Positions 26,363 through 34,181 of a stretch of 64,000 nucleotides of DNA are shown piece after piece (position 1 is the stretch's first letter; each line of letters starts with the position of its first letter). A model generated the notes under the pieces. It did no database searches. It worked only from the letters and a program-made list of their open reading frames with translations, and was not told where the DNA came from. Source of the stretch: Parvularcula sp. LCG005. GTDB taxonomy: Bacteria > Pseudomonadota > Alphaproteobacteria > Caulobacterales > Parvularculaceae. Location: assembly GCF_032930845.1 (NCBI RefSeq), contig NZ_CP136758.1, positions 1,186,001 to 1,250,000 of the forward strand, written 5' to 3'. A program made the position numbers and the translations under genes.

Positions 26363-27718
26363 ATGACTTCAGCAGCTGAACAATTTGCCTCCAATCTCAG
26401 CCTTTCGAATTTTGCGAAGGCGGACGAGCTTAAAAAACGTCTTCTCTTCACCCTGGGCGCTCTGATCGTCTACAGGATCGGGACCTATATCCCGGTGCCG
26501 GGTGTAAACCCGAGTGCGTTTGCCGAGCTGTTCGGTAATCAGCAGGGTCTGTTGCAGACGTTCAACCTGTTCTCGGGCGGTGCCACCGAGCGGATGGCGA
26601 TCTTCGCGCTGAATATCATGCCCTATATTTCGGCCTCGATCATCATGCAGATGATGACCGCCGTCGTTCCATCGCTTGAGGCGGTGAAGAAGGAAGGCGA
26701 GGCGGGCCGTCGTCAGATCAACCAGTACACCCGTTACGTCACCGTTGCCCTCGCGACGCTGCAGGGTTACTTCATTGCCGCCACGATCGCGGGGTCGCAG
26801 GGCAGTATTGGCGGGATCACCGTGCCCGTCGTCGCGAATCCGGGCCCCTTCTTTTATGTGACAACCGTGGTGACTCTGGTCGGCGGTGTGATGTTCCTCG
26901 TCTGGCTGGGCGAGCAGATCACGGCGCGCGGGATCGGGAACGGCATCTCTCTCATCATTTTCGCGGGTATTATCGCCGAGCTGCCACGGGCAGCCGCTGG
27001 CCTTCTTGCGTCAGGTCGATCCAACGCAATCGGTGCGCCGCTCATCATCGGTGTCCTTCTCATGGCTGTGGGTCTTGTGGCGTTCGTGGTGTTCATGGAG
27101 CGGTCGCAACGGCGCCTTCTCATCCAGTATCCGCGCCGCCAGCAAGGCAATGGCATGACGCAGGGGGAGAAGTCCCACCTGCCACTGAAAATCAACACGG
27201 CTGGCGTTATCCCGCCGATCTTCGCATCCAGCCTCCTGTTCCTGCCTGCCACAGCGTCCGGCGCGATTGGTGCTGATGCACCAATGTGGCTCCAGGACCT
27301 GGTGGGCAGCCTGCAGCCGGGGCACTGGATTCACATGATCCTATACGCCGTGCTGATCTTCTTCTTCTGCTTCCTGTACACATCCATCGTGTTCAATCCG
27401 CAGGATACGGCGGACAACCTCAAGAAATATGGTGGTTACATCCAGGGCTATCGCCCGGGCGCGCGGACGGCAGACTATATCGACTACGTTCTGACGCGGA
27501 TCACGGTCATCGGGGCGCTCTACATCACGGCGGTCTGTCTGGTGCCGGAGATCCTACGGATGCAGAACTCGGCCATCCCGATTTATCTTGGCGGGACCTC
27601 GCTGCTCATCGTCGTGACTGTGACGCTTGATACGGTTCAGCAAATTCAGGGTCATCTGCTCGCGCAGCAGTACGAATCACTCATCAAGAAATCGAAGCTG
27701 AGAGGGGCGCGTCGATGA
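26363..27718 (+). CDS. secY: Preprotein translocase subunit SecY
   Basis: Channel-forming subunit of the Sec translocon in the inner membrane. The 451-residue protein has the expected ten hydrophobic segments and the signatures TYIPVPGVNPSAF near residue 40 and GIFAL-type plug/pore residues (MAIFALNIMPYISASIIMQ, residues 75-95). No strong ribosome site precedes the ATG. Its last four bases overlap the adk start, so secY and adk are one unit, as in most bacteria. Confidence 0.98.
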   Translation: MTSAAEQFASNLSLSNFAKADELKKRLLFTLGALIVYRIGTYIPVPGVNPSAFAELFGNQQGLLQTFNLFSGGATERMAIFALNIMPYISASIIMQMMTAVVPSLEAVKKEGEAGRRQINQYTRYVTVALATLQGYFIAATIAGSQGSIGGITVPVVANPGPFFYVTTVVTLVGGVMFLVWLGEQITARGIGNGISLIIFAGIIAELPRAAAGLLASGRSNAIGAPLIIGVLLMAVGLVAFVVFMERSQRRLLIQYPRRQQGNGMTQGEKSHLPLKINTAGVIPPIFASSLLFLPATASGAIGADAPMWLQDLVGSLQPGHWIHMILYAVLIFFFCFLYTSIVFNPQDTADNLKKYGGYIQGYRPGARTADYIDYVLTRITVIGALYITAVCLVPEILRMQNSAIPIYLGGTSLLIVVTVTLDTVQQIQGHLLAQQYESLIKKSKLRGARR

Positions 27719-28302
27719 TCGTCATCTTTTTGGGACCACCGGGCGCCGGCAAGGGAACGCAGGCAGCCTATATCTCCCAGAAGCGCGGAATTCCGCAGCT
27801 CTCCACTGGAGATATGCTTCGCGCGGCCATTACCGCGGGCACGCCGGTAGGCAAGAAGGCGAAAGCCGTGATTGATGCTGGTGAGCTGGTCTCGGACGAG
27901 ATCGTTGCCGGCATCATCGCTGACCGGATTGATGAAGATGATTGCCGCAAGGGCTTCCTGCTGGATGGTTTCCCGCGCACGCTCGAACAGGCGCGCATGC
28001 TGGACGACATTATCGCATTCCGTAACCGCAAGATTGACGTGGTGCTGGCGCTTCAAGTCGACGAGAATGCCCTGGTCGACCGGCTCAACAGCCGGATTCA
28101 ACAGACCAAGGATGCCGGCGGAGAAGTCCGCTCCGACGACAATGTCGAGACGTTCCGCAAACGTCTTGAAGTCTATTCTACGCAGACGGCGCCTCTCATT
28201 CCCTATTACCGGGATCAGGGGCTTATTGCTGATATTGATGGCATGAAGCCGATCAATGTAGTGTCTGCTCAAATCGATAGCGTTCTTGACGGATTGTCTT
28301 GA
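27715..28302 (+). CDS. adk: Adenylate kinase
   Basis: Interconverts AMP plus ATP and two ADP in the cytoplasm. The 195-residue protein is of the short type: P-loop GPPGAGKGTQ (residues 7-16), AMP-binding LSTGDMLRAAI near residue 29 and DGFPRTLEQA near 83, with a reduced lid (no zinc-finger cysteines). It overlaps secY by four bases. Its stop codon overlaps the -35 element of a promoter for the rpsM unit. Confidence 0.98.
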   Translation: MIVIFLGPPGAGKGTQAAYISQKRGIPQLSTGDMLRAAITAGTPVGKKAKAVIDAGELVSDEIVAGIIADRIDEDDCRKGFLLDGFPRTLEQARMLDDIIAFRNRKIDVVLALQVDENALVDRLNSRIQQTKDAGGEVRSDDNVETFRKRLEVYSTQTAPLIPYYRDQGLIADIDGMKPINVVSAQIDSVLDGLS

Positions 28303-28326
28303 CGTGGGGTGAGGGCGTTCTATAAG
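28299..28326 (+). promoter_or_regulatory. Sigma70-type promoter for rpsM-rpsK-rpoA
   Basis: TTGACG at 28299 and TATAAG at 28321 with a 16-base spacer. The -35 overlaps the adk stop codon. Transcription would start near 28333, leaving a leader of about 105 bases before rpsM. Confidence 0.65.
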
Positions 28327-28438
28327 CGCGCTCTTCACCTTTGCACATTCTTCACCGTCCAAGGTCCGAATCATCTGCCTTGGGACCCGTTTCACATACC
28401 GCTCTATTCAGAGTGGTCATTCTAAAGAGGCTCGTAAC

Positions 28439-28807
28439 GTGGCTCGTATCGCTGGGGTCAATATCCCAAACAATAAGCGCGTGCACATCGCGTTGACCTA
28501 TATCCACGGGATTGGACCTGCAAAGGCCCAAGAGATTGTTGAGAAGGTGGGTATCACAGAAGAGCGCCGGGTCCAGGACCTGAGCGACGCTGAGGTGCTG
28601 CGCATTCGTGAGACAATCGACGAAAACTTCACCGTGGAAGGTGATCTGCGTCGTGAAACCGCGATGAACATCAAGCGTCTGATGGACCTTGGTTGCTATC
28701 GGGGCCTGCGTCACCGCCGGGGCCTGCCGGTCCGCGGCCAGCGCACGCACACCAATGCTCGTACCCGTAAGGGTCCTGCGAAACCGATTGCTGGGAAGAA
28801 GAAATAA
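28439..28807 (+). CDS. rpsM: 30S ribosomal protein S13
   Basis: S13 contacts P-site tRNA and makes a bridge to the large subunit. The product is 122 residues, begins [15 protein letters not shown] and has the C-terminal [19 protein letters not shown]. The start is GTG, preceded by AAAGAGG; no in-frame ATG is nearby. It heads the alpha-type operon and shares one base with rpsK. Confidence 0.98.
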   Translation: MARIAGVNIPNNKRVHIALTYIHGIGPAKAQEIVEKVGITEERRVQDLSDAEVLRIRETIDENFTVEGDLRRETAMNIKRLMDLGCYRGLRHRRGLPVRGQRTHTNARTRKGPAKPIAGKKK

Positions 28808-29202
28808 TGGCTCGCCAACCGCAACGCGGTGCCGTTCGGCGCCGGGAACGCAAGAATATTTCGAACGGCGTCGTTCACGTGAACGCGTCTTTCAACAATA
28901 CGATGGTCACCATCACCGACGAACAGGGCAACACGATTTCGTGGTCCTCGTCCGGCCATATGGGCTTCAAAGGCTCGCGGAAGTCGACACCATTTGCCTC
29001 GCAGATGGCTGCCGAAGACGCCGCTAAAAAGGCTATGGAGCACGGTATGAAGTCAGTCGACGTGCTCGTTCGCGGTCCTGGCTCGGGTCGTGAAAGTGCA
29101 CTTCGCGCACTGCAGGCTGCTGGCCTCACTGTGACCAACATTAAAGATGTGACGCCGATTCCCCATAATGGTGTTCGTCCGCGGAAACGTCGCCGCGTCT
29201 AA
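28807..29202 (+). CDS. rpsK: 30S ribosomal protein S11
   Basis: S11 lies on the 30S platform near the E site. The 131-residue product has [19 protein letters not shown] and the conserved [14 protein letters not shown], ending in PRKRRRV. Its start overlaps the rpsM stop by one base. Confidence 0.98.
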   Translation: MARQPQRGAVRRRERKNISNGVVHVNASFNNTMVTITDEQGNTISWSSSGHMGFKGSRKSTPFASQMAAEDAAKKAMEHGMKSVDVLVRGPGSGRESALRALQAAGLTVTNIKDVTPIPHNGVRPRKRRRV

Positions 29203-29254
29203 GACGATACTGTTTTTGGGATAATGGGCGCGATTGTGCCCTTAGGAGACTTTG

Positions 29255-30271
29255 ATGCTCGAGAAGAACTGGCAGGAACTCATCAAGCCGCAGAAACTCG
29301 AAGTTGAGCACAGCTTCGATCCTCAGCGGAAGGCGACTATCATCGCCCAGCCGCTGGAGCGCGGTTTTGGTCTGACGCTCGGCAACAGCCTGCGTCGGAT
29401 CTTGATGTCCTCACTTCAAGGCGCTGCCGTCACCGCGATTCAGGTCGACGGTGTTGTGCACGAATTTTCGTCTATCCCCGGTGTTCGGGAAGACGTCACC
29501 ATCATTGTGCTGAACATCAAGCAGCTGGCGATCCGCATGCACGTGGATGGCCCTAAGCGTCTGGTTCTTCACAAGAAGGGCCCGGGCGTTGTCACCGCCG
29601 GCGATATTCAGGAAACGGCTGATATCGAGATCCTCGACAAGGATCACGTGCTGTGCACGCTCGATGAGGGCGCTGACCTGCGGATGGAAATCACCGTTCA
29701 GACCGGCAAGGGCTATGTCCCTGCTGATCGCAACCGGCCAGAGGACGCGCCGATCGGTCTTATCCCGGTCGACAGCCTCTACAGCCCGGTGCGTCGCGTG
29801 TCCTACAAGGTTGAGAACACCCGTGAGGGTCAGGTGCTCGACTATGATCGTCTCGTGCTCGAAATCGAAACCAACGGGGCTGTCAGCCCTGAGGATGCCG
29901 CGGCCTATGCCGCGCGTATCCTTCAGGACCAGCTGCAGATCTTCGTGAACTTTGATGAGCCGAAGAAAGACGAGGCCGGTGGCGTCGGTGAAGAGCTTCT
30001 CTTCAACGCAGCCCTGCTGCGCAAGGTTGATGAGCTTGAGCTGTCCGTGCGTTCGGCCAACTGTCTGAAGAACGACAATATCGTGTATATTGGCGATCTC
30101 ATTCAGAAGACCGAAGCCGAGATGCTCCGTACACCAAACTTTGGCCGCAAATCGCTGAACGAGATCAAGGAAGTTCTCGCGACGCTGGGTCTGCACCTTG
30201 GGATGGATGTGCCGGACTGGCCACCTGAAAATATCGAAGAGCTTGCTCGCAAGTTTGAAGATCAGAATTGA
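29255..30271 (+). CDS. rpoA: DNA-directed RNA polymerase subunit alpha
   Basis: Assembles RNA polymerase and contacts UP elements and activators. I take the ATG at 29255, five bases after AGGAGA, giving 338 residues; the TTG just ahead is less likely. The N-terminal domain has [14 protein letters not shown] near residue 43 and the C-terminal domain has [22 protein letters not shown], including the DNA-contacting Arg/Asn region. Lies 52 bases after rpsK. Confidence 0.98.
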   Translation: MLEKNWQELIKPQKLEVEHSFDPQRKATIIAQPLERGFGLTLGNSLRRILMSSLQGAAVTAIQVDGVVHEFSSIPGVREDVTIIVLNIKQLAIRMHVDGPKRLVLHKKGPGVVTAGDIQETADIEILDKDHVLCTLDEGADLRMEITVQTGKGYVPADRNRPEDAPIGLIPVDSLYSPVRRVSYKVENTREGQVLDYDRLVLEIETNGAVSPEDAAAYAARILQDQLQIFVNFDEPKKDEAGGVGEELLFNAALLRKVDELELSVRSANCLKNDNIVYIGDLIQKTEAEMLRTPNFGRKSLNEIKEVLATLGLHLGMDVPDWPPENIEELARKFEDQN

Positions 30272-30280
30272 CGGGTATCG

Positions 30281-30300
30281 GGCGATCCTCATGGATCGCC
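30281..30300 (+). promoter_or_regulatory. Hairpin in the rpoA-rplQ spacer
   Basis: A perfect eight-pair stem (GGCGATCC with GGATCGCC) and TCAT loop, nine bases after the rpoA stop. No T run follows. A second small stem (30336-30349) lies further on in the same 142-base spacer. Likely an RNA stability or processing element. Confidence 0.45.
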
Positions 30301-30413
30301 TGAGGCCTTTGTATAACCGGTCTGGTGACTTGGTGGGCGCTGATGCGCCATTGGCACCGGGCCTCTGACAAGACCAAACCATCCGCCGTGAGCGGAGTAG
30401 TGGAGATTAGATC

Positions 30414-30833
30414 ATGCGCCACGGATTTGCGCACCGTAGACTGGGTCGCTCGCAGAGCCACCGTAAAGCGATGTTCGCCAACATGGCCGCTTCGCTCATC
30501 AAGCACGAGCAGATTGTAACGACTCTGCCCAAGGCAAAAGAACTCAAGCCGATCGCTGACAAGCTGATCACGCTGGCGAAGAAAGGTGATCTGCACGCGC
30601 GCCGTCAGGCCATCAGCCAGATCCGTGACGTTGCCATGGTCGGTAAGCTGTTCGAGACCCTCGGTCCTCGCTACAAGGATCGCAATGGCGGCTATACGCG
30701 CGTCATGAAGGCGGGTTTCCGTTATGGCGATAACGCGCCTCGCGCCGTCATCGAGTTTGTGGATCGTGATGAAAGTGCCAAAGGCCTCGATTCTGGTCCA
30801 ACCATGGAAGTCGAAATGGCCGACGAGGAATAA
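30414..30833 (+). CDS. rplQ: 50S ribosomal protein L17
   Basis: L17 lies near the tunnel exit of the large subunit. The 139-residue product begins [25 protein letters not shown], which is diagnostic. The spacer to rpoA is 142 bases and holds two hairpins, longer than usual. A strong terminator follows and ends the ribosomal superlocus. Confidence 0.98.
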   Translation: MRHGFAHRRLGRSQSHRKAMFANMAASLIKHEQIVTTLPKAKELKPIADKLITLAKKGDLHARRQAISQIRDVAMVGKLFETLGPRYKDRNGGYTRVMKAGFRYGDNAPRAVIEFVDRDESAKGLDSGPTMEVEMADEE

Positions 30834-30855
30834 ATCCTCGACTGCTCGACACCAC

Positions 30856-30885
30856 AAAAGGTCGCCTCAGGGCGGCCTTTTTTTT
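30856..30885 (+). terminator. Intrinsic terminator after rplQ
   Basis: AAAAGGTCGCC pairs with GGCGGCCTTTT (one T-G pair) with a TCAG loop, followed by eight T in all. Ends the alpha operon. Confidence 0.92.
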
Positions 30886-30939
30886 GTTTCGCGCATCCTA
30901 TGGATGTGCGAATTGAAAGGCGGCAACTGATTGTAAATC

Positions 30940-30968
30940 TTGCGGAAGTGTTAAAGCTGAGATATTTT
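30940..30968 (+). promoter_or_regulatory. Possible promoter of the VWA gene
   Basis: TTGCGG at 30940 and TATTTT at 30963, 17 bases apart, in a locally AT-rich stretch between the rplQ terminator and the next start at 31000. The match is moderate. Confidence 0.35.
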
Positions 30969-30999
30969 CCCAACACCAAACTTAATTTGGGGGAGAAAA

Positions 31000-32115
31000 A
31001 TGAAAGTAATCTCGACGCTTGCGGCGATGGCAGCAGCATGTCTGCCACTCTCTGCATTTGCGCAATCTATCACACCTGCTTCTCACGAAGACACGATTGA
31101 TCTGGGCTCCAGCGGATCAGTCGAAGTAACGGTTTCGACGCCAACTGAAGGAACGGCGACCGACCTGATCGATGTCGTTTTTCTTGCCGATAACACGGGT
31201 TCGATGAGTTCTGAACTTTCGGCTGTCAAAGCCGAAGCGTTCAACCTGCTGACGGCTCTTGGCCTGAGCGGTGCTGATATCCGTTATGCCGTGACGTCCT
31301 ATTTTGGCGATCCGGTTGAAGGAAACACGCCAGGCAATACGGGTTCGAATGATCGTTTCGCGGCCTATAACGCCATTCAAACGTTCACGAGTGATACCAC
31401 GGCCGTGCAGGGTGCGATCAACCAATGGTTCGCCTCTGGCGGCGGTGACGGTCCTGAAGCCGCCATCTACTCGCTGCATCAGATCGCAACAGGCGGCGCC
31501 GACAGCGAAAGCGGCGTGGGGTCGGGTATTGATCTTGGTTTCCGTTCCAGTGCCACGAAAATTGTCGTATGGTTCGGCGACATCGGTAACCACGAGGACA
31601 CAGTGGACGTCCCCGAAGCGATTGCTGCCCTGCAGGCTGCAGGCATTACAGTCATCGCGATCAGCTCGGGCGGCAGCCTGAATCGGTCCGGCGACTCTGC
31701 GAACCAGGCAACGCGTATCGTCGAAGCGACCGGCGGGATCGAAGCTACGGCGGGTTCAACGGATCTTGCCGCTGTCATTCTCGACACGCTCGGCGATGTG
31801 ACTGACACGATCGACCTCAACTTGACGCTCAGCGAGATGTTCCCAGGCCTGCCTGTGACCGTCACCTGTACAAGCGTTGGTGGTTGTGACGATGTGGGTC
31901 TCGGTGAAAGCCGCACTTTCCTGATCTCTTACAATGGTATGGAAGTGGGGACCTACACCTTCACTGCATCTGTGACTGGTCTGTCGGTTTCTGTTGATCC
32001 GATCCGCATTACGGTTGTCGACGGCACACCTGAAGTGCCAGTGCCAGCCGCAGCGGTTCTCTTCCTGACAGGCCTTGCTGGCTTCGTCGCGCGCCGCAAA
32101 AAAGCGCGCGCCTGA
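31000..32115 (+). CDS. Secreted von Willebrand A protein with VPLPA/PEP-CTERM-type anchor
   Basis: A 371-residue exported protein. Signal peptide of about 21 residues (cleavage after AFA), then a VWA domain with a MIDAS-type DNTGSMS at residues 64-70, so metal-dependent protein binding is likely. The last 26 residues form a sorting tail: VPVPAAAVLFLTGLAGF then ARRKK, that is a VPxPA motif, a hydrophobic segment and a basic end. Such tails are processed by exosortases in the known PEP-CTERM/VPLPA systems. GGGGGAG precedes the ATG. A long hairpin separates it from the TPR gene. Ligand and exact role are unknown. Confidence 0.85.
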   Translation: MKVISTLAAMAAACLPLSAFAQSITPASHEDTIDLGSSGSVEVTVSTPTEGTATDLIDVVFLADNTGSMSSELSAVKAEAFNLLTALGLSGADIRYAVTSYFGDPVEGNTPGNTGSNDRFAAYNAIQTFTSDTTAVQGAINQWFASGGGDGPEAAIYSLHQIATGGADSESGVGSGIDLGFRSSATKIVVWFGDIGNHEDTVDVPEAIAALQAAGITVIAISSGGSLNRSGDSANQATRIVEATGGIEATAGSTDLAAVILDTLGDVTDTIDLNLTLSEMFPGLPVTVTCTSVGGCDDVGLGESRTFLISYNGMEVGTYTFTASVTGLSVSVDPIRITVVDGTPEVPVPAAAVLFLTGLAGFVARRKKARA

Positions 32116-32149
32116 GAATAGACGGCCATTCCGTGCCGTGAGATGATGG

Positions 32150-32180
32150 AATTGGGGAGGGGGCAACCCCTCCCCAATTT
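32150..32180 (+). terminator. Hairpin/terminator between VWA and TPR genes
   Basis: A perfect 13-pair stem (AATTGGGGAGGGG with CCCCTCCCCAATT) capped by a GCAA tetraloop and ending in TTT. It is very stable; the T run lies partly in the stem, so it could stop or only reduce transcription into the TPR gene, or protect the upstream mRNA. Confidence 0.6.
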
Positions 32181-32201
32181 GCGTTCTGGGGGAGAAAATT
32201 C

Positions 32202-33983
32202 ATGATGAACAAGAAGATTGGACTCGGCCTTGCGATCCTGTCCGTGTTCGGCAGCACCGCGCTCGCGAGCCCGGTGACCTATGACGCCGACCAGGAAATG
32301 CTGGATGCATTGGTCCGCCGTCTGCAACTGACCAGCACCGCCGTCGAAACCGCCGAACGGTTTGGTGATGTCAGTCGTCTGTTTGCTTCGCAGTTCACGG
32401 AGCTTTCCGATCGGGTGTCTGGTGACGCGGCCTTGAGCGTGATGGTCACTGCGCTCGGCACTGGACAGTTCGACAAGACCGAAAAGGCGGCCGACGCCTA
32501 TCTCGATATCCATCCGGAGTCCGCTCTGGCATTTGAAATTCGGGGGCTGGCGAGGAGCTATCTCGATCGACTTGATGACGCTCTTGTCGATTTCTCCACC
32601 GCAGCCCGTCTAGCACCCGAGAGTGCCATTCCGCCAACCCGCCGTGGGGTCGTGCTGGCCGCGATGGGCCGTCGCTCCGACGCGGAAATGGCGCTGCGCG
32701 ATGCGCTGAAGATCGATCCGACGTCGCGACGGGCGGCACAGCAGCTTGGTTTTGAACTCTACAAGGATGGCCGATATGCCGAAGCCCTCCCGTACCTGAA
32801 GCAGGGGCGGGTCGAAGATCAGACGCAATTCACCATCATCGAGACGGTGCTGATCGATGCCGCCTATCGGCTGAACGACATGGCAACCGTCGCCGATATT
32901 CTGGGCGCACGGTCGCGTACGGACCTGTCGTCCTACCTGCTCATGATGCGGGGCAGTGCGTATCTGTTGACGGGGGCACCCGAGGATGCGGTCGCGGATT
33001 TCCGAGCGCTCGTCGCACAAGCTGACGCTCCGCCTCAGTCCCAGCTTCTTCTTGCCCGGGCCCTGGCGCGGGCAGGGGAGCAGGACGAAACCTTCCTCAT
33101 ACTGAAGAACATGGAGGCGTCCCGGTCTCTCGCCCAGGCAGAGAGAACAGAATTCGTCGCACTCGCTCTTGATGCCGGCGGGGTGTCCGAGGCCCGTCAG
33201 ATGGCTGCCCCGCTGCTGGCAGATCCTGCCCCCCTTGATCCGGCGACCCTCGATGTCCTCATCCGGCTGTTCGTTGCAGAGAAGAATACGGATGGCGCGC
33301 TGGCGTTCCTGAGCGAGCGTCTTGAGCGTCGGCCATCGTCCACGCTCTATGAACGGCGGGCGTCGCTGAATGCGGCACGGCGCGCGTACTCGGATGCGGT
33401 GGATGATTACCGGTCGGCCATTCTTCTGACGCCTGATGATCCGGGCCTCTACCGGGAACTCGCCCTGGCCCATTCTCGGGCAGGCAACCGGGTCGAAGCG
33501 GTCACCACGGCAAAACGTCTGACCGGTCTGTCGCGTCTGCCGAGCGACTGGTCGTTTCTTGGCGCTCTTTATGAAGACGTGAACCGCCCCGCCGCGGCGC
33601 AGGAGGCCTATGAAAAGGCGCTGTCGCTGGGGCCTGACTTCCTCGCATCGCATAATCTCAGTGTCGCTTACGCGCGCAACGGCGATTTCGAAAAAGCCCT
33701 GCCATTGTCGGCCGCTGCCTATGAGCGCCAGCCTGACAATGCCGCCGTCCAGCACAGCTATGGCTGGATCCTGGCCAATACAGGTGACCTCAAGAAAGGG
33801 CTGGCGTTGCTGGAGAAGGCTGCGGTCCAGTCGCCGACAGACGCTCTGTTGCAATATCGCCTGTCGATTGTTCTTGGTGCGGATGGGCAGAAACAGAAGG
33901 CCAAGGCCCTGCGCGAGGCTGCTGTCATGGCTGATTCTGGCGTGGCGGGGAAATCGGGTCGGGACAATCTGTCGGCCCGATAG
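32202..33983 (+). CDS. Secreted tetratricopeptide-repeat protein
   Basis: A 593-residue exported protein with a signal peptide (MMNKKIGLGLAILSVFGSTALA) and TPR-like helical repeats over most of its length, for instance AFEIRGLARSYLDRLDDALVDF near residue 108 and the regular repeats YRELALAHSRAGNRVEA and AVQHSYGWILANTGDLKKGL near residues 420-540. No enzyme motif is visible, so a periplasmic scaffold role is most likely. GGGGGAG precedes the ATG, the same ribosome site as the VWA gene 86 bases upstream; the pair may be expressed together with different strength. Confidence 0.82.
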   Translation: MMNKKIGLGLAILSVFGSTALASPVTYDADQEMLDALVRRLQLTSTAVETAERFGDVSRLFASQFTELSDRVSGDAALSVMVTALGTGQFDKTEKAADAYLDIHPESALAFEIRGLARSYLDRLDDALVDFSTAARLAPESAIPPTRRGVVLAAMGRRSDAEMALRDALKIDPTSRRAAQQLGFELYKDGRYAEALPYLKQGRVEDQTQFTIIETVLIDAAYRLNDMATVADILGARSRTDLSSYLLMMRGSAYLLTGAPEDAVADFRALVAQADAPPQSQLLLARALARAGEQDETFLILKNMEASRSLAQAERTEFVALALDAGGVSEARQMAAPLLADPAPLDPATLDVLIRLFVAEKNTDGALAFLSERLERRPSSTLYERRASLNAARRAYSDAVDDYRSAILLTPDDPGLYRELALAHSRAGNRVEAVTTAKRLTGLSRLPSDWSFLGALYEDVNRPAAAQEAYEKALSLGPDFLASHNLSVAYARNGDFEKALPLSAAAYERQPDNAAVQHSYGWILANTGDLKKGLALLEKAAVQSPTDALLQYRLSIVLGADGQKQKAKALREAAVMADSGVAGKSGRDNLSAR

Positions 33984-34181
33984 GGGGCATTGAGCAGATC
34001 GCGCCGATGGGGTGTCCGCCTCACGGTCCGCCGCGGCCTTTGTCACGGGATGCCGTGATGGTGCGCTTGAAATCGTGTCCCGGTGTCTGCGATCCCATAA
34101 AAAACATCGCTCAGCCTGTCACTTGGCTTGAGTTGAACACCAGAATGGTGAACTATTTTCGAAAATGAAAACTGAGGGCAC

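Noticed and set aside
34128..34159. Possible promoter and CACCA/TGGTG inverted repeat before the S9 peptidase gene
   Set aside because: The possible -35 and -10 hexamers are 15 or 20 bases apart and the repeat arms are only five bases; too weak to list.
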